Made by a program: the position numbers and the translations under genes | In this document: in pieces, positions 1 to 4,520 of the stretch | Layout: each line of letters begins with the position of its first letter | Position numbering within the stretch: position 1 is the stretch's first letter | Notes under the pieces: generated by a model | Told to the model about the DNA's origin: nothing | Seen by the model: only the letters and a program-made list of their open reading frames with translations | Database searches by the model: none | NCBI GenBank assembly: GCA_019247755.1 | Contig: JAFBAM010000230.1 | Span: 1 to 5,223, forward strand | Source of the DNA: Sphingomonas sp. | GTDB lineage: Bacteria > Pseudomonadota > Alphaproteobacteria > Sphingomonadales > Sphingomonadaceae | Direction: 5' to 3' | Length of the DNA: 5,223 nucleotides

Positions 1-219
1 CTCCGGCGCAATCGCGGCGAAGGCCTTGCCGGCCTCATCGCGAGATACGAGCGGACTCGAGACCAGCTCGGCGAAATCCTTGGAATCGAGCAGCACCTGG
101 CCCAGCGCATCGAGGCTGTTGCCGACGGATTCGATCTGCCGTTGGTCGCGGGCAAGGTCGAACAGAGCGGACGCATAACGCCCTGCTAAGCTTGCCCGAA
201 TGCCGCCGGATGTCTCCAC
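1..219 (-). CDS. atpH: ATP synthase F1 subunit delta, N-terminal part (cut by left window edge)
   Basis: The delta subunit belongs to the peripheral stalk of F-type ATP synthase and ties F1 (alpha/beta) to the membrane b subunits on the cytoplasmic face. The 73 visible codons read VETSGGIRASLAGRYASALF, then DLARDQRQIESVGNSLDALG, then a segment with the family-typical pattern 'DFAELVSSPLVSRDEAGKAF'. This is the N-terminal helical domain; full delta subunits are about 175-185 residues. I chose the GTG at 219-217 because a GGAG lies about 10 nt upstream and because related sphingomonad proteins, as I recall them, start METSGG. An in-frame ATG at 255-253 would add 12 residues (MGQHFRFWSFSR) but has no Shine-Dalgarno and sits in the T-tract of a hairpin. 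In alphaproteobacteria this gene usually opens the atpHAGDC operon; the rest would lie left of the window. Family call is firm, the exact start less so. Confidence 0.9.
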   Translation of the reverse strand, partial: METSGGIRASLAGRYASALFDLARDQRQIESVGNSLDALGQVLLDSKDFAELVSSPLVSRDEAGKAFAAIAPE

Positions 220-256
220 GCGCGAAAAGCTCCAGAAACGGAAATGTTGCCCCATG

Positions 257-298
257 AAAAATCGGGGCGTTGCCACGGGCTTAGCCCCGACACGCCCC
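257..298 (-). terminator. Terminator-like hairpin with T-tract in the atpH leader
   Basis: Read on the minus strand, GGGGCGT (298-292) pairs perfectly with ACGCCCC (270-264). Inside the loop a second small stem, GGGC-TAA-GCCC (287-277), can form. The outer stem is followed after two bases by five T's (261-257). That is the shape of a Rho-independent terminator. It lies about 37 nt before the atpH GTG, and no minus-strand gene is visible immediately upstream that it would end. It could be an attenuator in the atp leader, a guard against antisense transcription from the ada operon, or a remnant of an older gene arrangement. An alternative pairing, TCGGGGC (262-268) with GCCCCGA (284-290), competes with the outer stem. 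The structure is seen; the function is inferred. Confidence 0.5.
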
Positions 299-319
299 CA
301 TGGGTTGCGAGGCCCCTAG

Positions 320-374
320 CAAGCGGTCAGCAGTGATGCAACCGCTTGGATTCGGTTTGACCGCAAGGTTGCGG
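320..374. promoter_or_regulatory. Inverted/direct repeat cluster upstream of the DUF1203-ada operon
   Basis: CAAGCGGT (320-327) and ACCGCTTG (341-348) form a perfect 8-bp inverted repeat with a 13-nt spacer. Just downstream, CCGCAA (361-366) and TTGCGG (369-374) form a second dyad with a 2-nt spacer. ACCGCTTGG (341-349) and ACCGCAAGG (360-368) are near-identical 9-mers whose starts are 19 bp apart. The cluster ends 35 bp before the ATG at 410, so it lies where promoter or operator elements of the plus-strand operon are expected, and it could also serve the divergent atpH promoter. A TTGACC (357-362) resembles a -35 box, but I find no convincing -10 at 16-18 bp from it. No regulator can be named from the sequence. 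Confidence 0.35.
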
Positions 375-409
375 ATGCCGTGGCGTGGGACGCTGCCTAA
401 AAGCGCCTC

Positions 410-877
410 ATGACCTACCGAATCAAGGGCATCGACCCCGCTCCGTACCGCCACCTCTTCGGCCTCTCCGATGCCGAGCTGGCAGACCATGGCGTCGTCC
501 GCATGACCGTCACCGAGAAGCCGAGCTTCCCATGCCGCGTCAGTCTTACCGACCGCGATCTCGGTGAAAGCGTGCTGCTGCTCAACCACGTCAGCCACGA
601 TGTCGCGAACCCCTATCGCGCCAGCCACGCCATCTTTGTGACCGAAGGCGAGGAAGAGCAGGGCGACTATGTCGATCAGGTCCCGCCGGTGTTCGAACCC
701 CGAGTCCTGTCGCTGCGTGGCTTCGACAAGGACGGCATGATGGCCGACGCGATCCTGACCCAGCCGGGCGAAGCGGATGCGGGCATTCGCAAGCTATTCG
801 AAAACCCGGCGATCGAGACGATCCACGCCCATAACGCCGGACGCGGCTGCTTCTCGGCCAAGATTGAAAGGAACTGA
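410..877 (+). CDS. DUF1203 family protein
   Basis: This 155-residue soluble protein has no signal peptide or membrane segment. It matches the DUF1203 family in full length and in its typical blocks: an N-terminal 'YRIKGIDPAPYRHLFGLSD' (3-21), 'KPSFPCRVSLTDRDLGESVL' (37-56), 'NPYRASHAIFV' (67-77), 'FDKDGMMADA' (105-114) and 'IHAHNAGRGCFSAKIER' (138-154). Cys42, Cys147, His73, His139 and His141 lie inside these conserved blocks and are candidate functional residues. The biochemical function of the family is unknown to me. The ATG at 410 is the first possible start, since an in-frame TAA lies at 398-400; it has no good Shine-Dalgarno, which suggests weak initiation or a leader effect. The stop is 2 bp from the ada start and the ada ribosome binding site lies inside this gene, so the two are almost certainly co-transcribed and probably translationally coupled. 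That points to, but does not prove, a role in the alkylation response. Confidence 0.85.
   Translation: MTYRIKGIDPAPYRHLFGLSDAELADHGVVRMTVTEKPSFPCRVSLTDRDLGESVLLLNHVSHDVANPYRASHAIFVTEGEEEQGDYVDQVPPVFEPRVLSLRGFDKDGMMADAILTQPGEADAGIRKLFENPAIETIHAHNAGRGCFSAKIERN
867..872 (+). promoter_or_regulatory. Ribosome binding site of ada, inside the end of the DUF1203 gene
   Basis: AAAGGA lies 7 nt before the ATG at 880 and overlaps the last codons of the upstream gene. It favours the ATG at 880 over the in-frame ATG at 925, and the arrangement fits translational coupling. Confidence 0.6.
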
Positions 878-879
878 CA

Positions 880-1986
880 ATGGCGAGCCTTGCACCGCAG
901 CTTAGCGAGCGTACATCGGCGCCGATGGACAATGTGTCGCGCCTCGATGCGGACACCGCCTGGGCGGCGTTCATGCGCCGCGACCGAGCCTGGGACGGCC
1001 GTGTCATCGGCGCGGTTAAGACGACCGGCATCTACTGCAAGCCGAGTTGTCCGGCTCGCCGGCCAAAGCGCGAGAACGTCGAATTCTTCTCCACGGGGGA
1101 AGAAGCACGCTCAGCAGGTTACCGCTCATGTCAGCGGTGCAAGCCTGACGAAGTTGGCCGCGACCGCGAGGCAGTCGCCCGGGCCGTGAAACTCATCGAA
1201 CAAGCCGAAGAAGCACCGACGCTCGACGAGCTGGCGGCTGCCGTCGGCTACGCGCCGCACCACTTCCAGCGCATCTTCAAGCGTGACCTTGGCGTCTCAC
1301 CGGCGGAGTATTCGCGCGCCCTTCGCAACCGCCGAACCGAGGCGGCGCTAAAGGCTAACGGCCGCGTCACCGACGCCGTCTATGACGCGGGCTATTCGGG
1401 ACCGAGCAGTTTCTACAGCGACGCCAAGGAAAGGCTCGGCATGACACCATCGGCATGGCGCGACGGCGGCCGTGGCGAGACCATCCGCTGGACGCATTTT
1501 GACAGCCCACTCGGGGAGATGTTCATTGCCGCGACAAGCAAAGGCATCTGCCGGCTGACCTTCGACGATAGCGAAGCGTCGCTTCGGCGCTTGTTCCCCA
1601 ACGCCACGATCGTGCAGGATGACGGCGGCCTCAAAGAGCTGGTCGAGGGTGCGCTCGAAGCGATCCAACGTCCGCTCGCCACGCCCGACTTGCCGATCGA
1701 CGTCGCTGGTACGGCGTTCCAGGAAGCGGTTTGGAAGGAGCTGCGCAAAATCCCCGCGGGCGAGACCAGGAGCTACGCCGAGATCGCAGCCGCGATCGGT
1801 CATCCCAAGGCCGTTCGCGCAGTCGGCAGCGCCAATGGCGACAACCACGTCGTTGTGCTCATCCCCTGCCACCGCGTGATCCGCAGTGACGGCACGCTTG
1901 GCGGCTACGGGGGCGGACTCGATCGCAAGCGGCATTTGCTCGCCGCCGAAGGCCACCGCGAGCCAGCGCCGGAGCTGCCGCTCTAA
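880..1986 (+). CDS. ada: Bifunctional DNA-methylation repair protein and transcriptional activator Ada
   Basis: Ada removes methyl groups irreversibly onto its own cysteines: from phosphotriesters with the N-terminal domain, which turns the protein into an activator, and from O6-methylguanine or O4-methylthymine with the C-terminal domain. The 368 residues carry all modules in order. The N-terminal zinc domain (about 26-95) has Cys53, Cys57, Cys84 and Cys87 in 'TTGIYCKPSCPARRPKRENV' and 'RSCQRCKPD'; Cys53 matches E. coli Cys38, the phosphotriester acceptor. The AraC-type DNA-binding domain (about 98-194) includes 'LDELAAAVGYAPHHFQRIFK' and 'GYSGPSSFYSDAKERLGMTP'. The methyltransferase part (about 202-358) has 'GTAFQEAVWKELRKIPAGET', 'KAVRAVGSANGDN' and the active site 'IPCHRVIRSDGTLGGY', with Cys330 the acceptor and Asn322 at the spacing of the hinge Asn of human MGMT. 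Length agrees with E. coli Ada (354) plus a longer N terminus. No key residue is missing, so it should be fully active. Autoregulation is expected from the family; no reliable Ada box was found. Confidence 0.97.
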   Translation: MASLAPQLSERTSAPMDNVSRLDADTAWAAFMRRDRAWDGRVIGAVKTTGIYCKPSCPARRPKRENVEFFSTGEEARSAGYRSCQRCKPDEVGRDREAVARAVKLIEQAEEAPTLDELAAAVGYAPHHFQRIFKRDLGVSPAEYSRALRNRRTEAALKANGRVTDAVYDAGYSGPSSFYSDAKERLGMTPSAWRDGGRGETIRWTHFDSPLGEMFIAATSKGICRLTFDDSEASLRRLFPNATIVQDDGGLKELVEGALEAIQRPLATPDLPIDVAGTAFQEAVWKELRKIPAGETRSYAEIAAAIGHPKAVRAVGSANGDNHVVVLIPCHRVIRSDGTLGGYGGGLDRKRHLLAAEGHREPAPELPL

Positions 1987-2010
1987 CTCTTGCTCTTGCC
2001 CATCCCTTCA

Positions 2011-2025
2011 GCTCAACGCTTGAGC
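2011..2025 (+). repeat. Small perfect stem-loop between ada and the CPBP gene
   Basis: GCTCAA (2011-2016) and TTGAGC (2020-2025) are a perfect inverted repeat around the loop CGC. It sits in the 52-bp gap, directly before the next gene's ribosome binding site. No T-run follows, so it is not a standard terminator. It could modulate translation or mark an RNA-processing point. A 6-bp repeat alone can arise by chance. Confidence 0.3.
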
Positions 2026-2026
2026 C

Positions 2027-2033
2027 GGAGGAG
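2027..2033 (+). promoter_or_regulatory. Strong ribosome binding site of the CPBP gene
   Basis: GGAGGAG ends 5 nt before the ATG at 2039. It is the best Shine-Dalgarno sequence in the window and fixes the start. It suggests that this gene is translated independently of ada even if it shares the transcript. Confidence 0.7.
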
Positions 2034-2038
2034 AGGGC

Positions 2039-2917
2039 ATGAACGATCTCGCATCGCCGGAGCGGCCGCTCTGGAATCGCTTCGTTGATTTCCCGCTCGT
2101 GGCGATGGTCGTCGCGATCGCGTTCTACCTGATGGCAGTAAGGCTCGGCTTCTATCTCGGGCAGTTCGTCTCTGCCGGGCAACCAGCAACAGCGATCATC
2201 CAAGCGGCGGTCACGCTGACATTGACGTTGGTTACCTACAAGTTGGCGATCACACGTCTAGGGAAGCGTCCAAGGGACGATTTGCGCACTGCCGGCGCGG
2301 TTCCCGACCTTGTCCGAGGGCTGGCAACCGGAGCTGCCTTGTTCAGCGCCGTCGTCGGCGTTGCTGCTGCGTTTGGCGTTTATCGAGTGACCGGGCGCGG
2401 AACGGTCTCGGAAATTCTGGTTCCCGTCATCGCGACCTCGATCATGCCGGGCTTCATGGAAGAGATCTTTTTTCGCGGGATTCTCTTTCGCTGGATCGAG
2501 GAGTTCGCGGGTAGCTGGGCGGCGCTGATCGTTACTTCGGCTCTGTTCGGCATCGCTCATATCCTCAACCCGGGGGCCACATGGTTCTCGTCATTCGCGA
2601 TCGCCATTGAGGCTGGTTTGCTGCTTGGCAGCGTCTACATGCTGACGCGAAGCTTGTGGATGCCGATCGGCCTCCATGCGGCATGGAATTTCATCCAGGG
2701 TCCTGTGTTCGGCGTGCCCGTCTCAGGCGGTCCGCCCAACGGTTTGCTACATTCGGCGCTGGAGGGCCCAACCCTTTTGACCGGTGGAGCGTTCGGTCTG
2801 GAGGCCTCGCTGATCTGCCTCACCCTCGCGACGACCGCCGGGCTCTGGTTCTTGTGGCTAGCGTTGAACCGTGGCGCGGTCGTCAGGCCAATGTGGTCGC
2901 GTCGTCGACCGACCTAG
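2039..2917 (+). CDS. CPBP family intramembrane glutamic metalloprotease
   Basis: This 292-residue polytopic inner-membrane protein belongs to the CPBP family (CAAX proteases and bacteriocin-processing enzymes, the Rce1 group). The family signatures are complete: motif 1 'EEIFFR' with Glu141, Glu142 and Arg146; motif 2 'FGIAH' with Phe170 and His174; motif 3 'HAAWN' with His213 and Asn217. Hydrophobic stretches at about 20-40, 52-72, 95-115, 125-140, 158-175, 183-200, 207-222 and 255-275 suggest up to eight membrane segments. The C terminus is basic (RPMWSRRR), which fits a cytoplasmic end. Bacterial members cleave or bind membrane substrates, and some give bacteriocin immunity; the substrate here is unknown. 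Same strand and a 52-bp gap suggest it is the last gene of the DUF1203-ada operon, though an own promoter in the end of ada cannot be excluded. Its stop overlaps the stop of the convergent neighbour. Confidence 0.93.
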   Translation: MNDLASPERPLWNRFVDFPLVAMVVAIAFYLMAVRLGFYLGQFVSAGQPATAIIQAAVTLTLTLVTYKLAITRLGKRPRDDLRTAGAVPDLVRGLATGAALFSAVVGVAAAFGVYRVTGRGTVSEILVPVIATSIMPGFMEEIFFRGILFRWIEEFAGSWAALIVTSALFGIAHILNPGATWFSSFAIAIEAGLLLGSVYMLTRSLWMPIGLHAAWNFIQGPVFGVPVSGGPPNGLLHSALEGPTLLTGGAFGLEASLICLTLATTAGLWFLWLALNRGAVVRPMWSRRRPT

Positions 2918-4443
2918 CTCTTCGCAGGCTGCGGCGCCGCTTGTCCCGCAGCCCTGGCCTTCAGCTTCGCCATCTTGTCGCGAGCCGCTTGGCGCTGAGG
3001 TGACTCATGCGGGTCGTTGGCAAGCGGCATCAGCACGAATATCGCGTCAGCGAACTTTCCTTCATTCGCCAGCTCGTCGACCAGCATTCCGCGCACGTTA
3101 TCGTTGCTTGGCAGCTTCTCGACCGCCGCCGAGAGCCCATCAACTGCGCTCGCTGGCGCCGGTTGGCCGGCAGCCGGGAAGCTCTTGTAATAAGCGACAT
3201 AGGTTAGCGGATTGTCGGGCTCCGCCTTGTTCGCAGCCATGGCAAGCCGGCGGGCCTCGGCTGCCTTGTCCGCTCTCGCAGGGCCGCTCAACGACGCTGC
3301 CGCGTCCGACATCAGCATCGATTTGATCAGCATTCCGCCAGTGTGGTTCGGCTGGATGGAAAGCAGCTTGTCCGCGGCAGCTTCCGCGGCCTGTTTGCTC
3401 CCGTTCGCGCTCTCGATTTCCGCTAGGAGGTAGAGGACGTAGGGATCGTTCGGAAAGCGCGCGGCTTTGGCGCGCGCGTGGTCCAGCACGGTCTGACGGC
3501 GCTTGCGCTCCTGGTCCCGTTCCGAAGTCTTGCGGATCGCATTCATGTCGAAGTCGCTGAACGCGATCGTCTCGGGAATCACGGCGGCTTCGCCAGGATC
3601 GACCGCCGATACCTTCTGGATCACGGGCTGCTGGATCGGCACGCTGACCGGATGATAGTTGAACTGGCCGGCAGCGAGGTAGGCGTGCGCCTCCCGATTG
3701 AGAGTCTGGAGATCGCCGAACGCCTTGGCGGCCTCTTCTGCTGATTTGCCGGCGGTTAGCGCCCCAAGGTAGCGGCGCAACTGGCCGGCCCTCTCCTTTG
3801 AGAAGGTGAGATAATGGGTCATCGCCCAGCCTTGCCCGTATACGTCGAACGGAACCTTTTCCGGGTCCTTCAGCAGGATATCGCGCATATCGACCCAGAC
3901 GCCTGAAATCTCGTCACCGCGATATTTGGCCGGAAAGCCGTAAGCGAGCTTCCCATCGGGAAGGGTCTTGCTCGCTCCGATCAGCTCGGCGAACCCTTCG
4001 ACGTACCAGCCGGGATAAAGGCCGGGGAAATATTGCAGCATGAAATGATGTGCATATTCGTGATGCAACACGATTTCAGCGGTGAAGCTTCCTTCTGCTG
4101 AATAGGCCTTTCGCAGGGTCACCGCGTAGGGGCCGAGGCCGTTGCTGGTGTAGAAACCAGCGATCCCCGTGCCTTGTTCGCCCAGAGCCGCTTGAACCTG
4201 GCCCTCGTCACCCATTTCGTAGATGCGGACTTTGACCGGCGCCGCGCCCATCGGCAGGCCGGTGGCCATTCGCATCAGGCCGTCGACGCTCTCGAGCCCG
4301 GTCGCGAGCTCATTGACCCGCTTGTCCGCGCTTTCGCTGTAGATGATGAAATGCTGTGTCTCGAACCGCCGCCACTCGGCCTCGGCCGCGCCCGCGGAGC
4401 AAAGCGCCGCAGCGCCGATGAAAGCACCAAACACGTGTTTCAT
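2914..4443 (-). CDS. Exported HExxH metallopeptidase-like protein with TPR-like C-terminal half
   Basis: This 509-residue protein starts with a clear signal peptide (MKHVFGAFIGAAALCSAGAAEA, likely cut after Ala22), so it should act in the periplasm or outside. Cys15 is not in a proper lipobox. The N-terminal domain (about 23-230) contains 'VLHHEYAHHF', an HExxH zinc motif with His128, Glu129 and His132, followed by 'GWYVEGFAE' with Glu149 or Glu153 at the spacing of the third ligand of gluzincin peptidases. It resembles DUF1570-like proteins. A linker (about 255-310) is rich in Pro and Val. Residues about 313-500 are Ala-rich helical pairs such as 'FPNDPYVLYLLAEIESANG' and 'EPDNPLTYVAYYKS', which look like degenerate TPR repeats for protein binding. 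The ATG at 4443 is preferred over a 50-residue upstream extension because it begins the signal peptide, has AGGGGGG just upstream, and avoids overlapping priA. The substrate is unknown; catalytic activity is inferred only from the motif. Confidence 0.82.
   Translation of the reverse strand: MKHVFGAFIGAAALCSAGAAEAEWRRFETQHFIIYSESADKRVNELATGLESVDGLMRMATGLPMGAAPVKVRIYEMGDEGQVQAALGEQGTGIAGFYTSNGLGPYAVTLRKAYSAEGSFTAEIVLHHEYAHHFMLQYFPGLYPGWYVEGFAELIGASKTLPDGKLAYGFPAKYRGDEISGVWVDMRDILLKDPEKVPFDVYGQGWAMTHYLTFSKERAGQLRRYLGALTAGKSAEEAAKAFGDLQTLNREAHAYLAAGQFNYHPVSVPIQQPVIQKVSAVDPGEAAVIPETIAFSDFDMNAIRKTSERDQERKRRQTVLDHARAKAARFPNDPYVLYLLAEIESANGSKQAAEAAADKLLSIQPNHTGGMLIKSMLMSDAAASLSGPARADKAAEARRLAMAANKAEPDNPLTYVAYYKSFPAAGQPAPASAVDGLSAAVEKLPSNDNVRGMLVDELANEGKFADAIFVLMPLANDPHESPQRQAARDKMAKLKARAAGQAAPQPAKS
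2927..2953. repeat. GC-rich stem-loop at the convergent gene ends
   Basis: GGCTGCGG (2927-2934) and CCGCAGCC (2946-2953) are a perfect 8-bp inverted repeat with an 11-nt loop, starting 9 bp after the CPBP stop. It lies inside the last codons of the opposite-strand metallopeptidase gene. It has no T-run on either strand, so it is at best a weak or Rho-assisted terminator or a 3'-end stabiliser for the plus-strand transcript. Its place right after the stop is the main argument for a function; the coding constraint of an Ala/Gln-rich tail is the alternative. Confidence 0.35.
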
Positions 4444-4520
4444 TGACCCCCCTCTTGGCGGCAAGCTTAACAGCCGTTTGTCAGGAGGCAAGATACCGAA
4501 TTCGTTGAGTTTTCTGTCGC
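4444..4520 (-). other. Intergenic gap between priA and the metallopeptidase gene
   Basis: These 77 bp lie between two genes on the same strand. Apart from the ribosome binding site, I see no T-tract terminator for priA. A TTGCCT-16 bp-TAAGCT pair on the minus strand could be a weak promoter but is far from consensus. Read-through from priA is possible. Confidence 0.3.
4447..4453 (-). promoter_or_regulatory. Ribosome binding site that fixes the metallopeptidase start
   Basis: On the minus strand AGGGGGG (4453-4447) ends 3 nt before the ATG at 4443-4441; its AGGG core has more usual spacing. Together with the signal peptide it settles the start against the longer frame that would begin at 4593. 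Confidence 0.6.

Noticed and set aside
220..255. ATG at 255-253 as the atpH start
   Set aside because: It lacks a Shine-Dalgarno sequence and adds residues that related delta subunits do not have; the GTG at 219 has GGAG at suitable spacing.
357..385. TTGACC as the -35 box of a sigma-70 type promoter for the DUF1203-ada operon
   Set aside because: No acceptable -10 hexamer is found at 16-18 bp from it, so I did not list a promoter.
399..406. AAAAGCGC just before the DUF1203 start, resembling the E. coli Ada-box core AAAGCGC
   Set aside because: It lies only 3 bp before the start codon, too far downstream for an activator site, and the same 7-mer occurs at least four more times in the window inside genes (1065, 3454, 4328 on the other strand, 4401), so it is not specific here.
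281..628. 115-residue minus-strand open frame that runs into the divergent intergenic region
   Set aside because: Mostly antisense to the DUF1203 gene, no family resemblance, and it ends within the hairpin region with no sign of a real gene.
591..1031. 146-residue minus-strand open frame across the DUF1203-ada junction
   Set aside because: The Arg/Ser/Pro-rich composition is typical of out-of-frame GC-rich DNA, and it overlaps two supported genes.
1348..1956. 202-residue open frame on the minus strand antisense to ada
   Set aside because: It is a GC-rich shadow frame of a firmly identified gene, with no recognisable domain.
2656..3326. Plus-strand open frames (115 and 151 residues) across the convergent gene junction
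   Set aside because: They are shadows of the CPBP and metallopeptidase genes, with no domain and no ribosome binding site worth noting.
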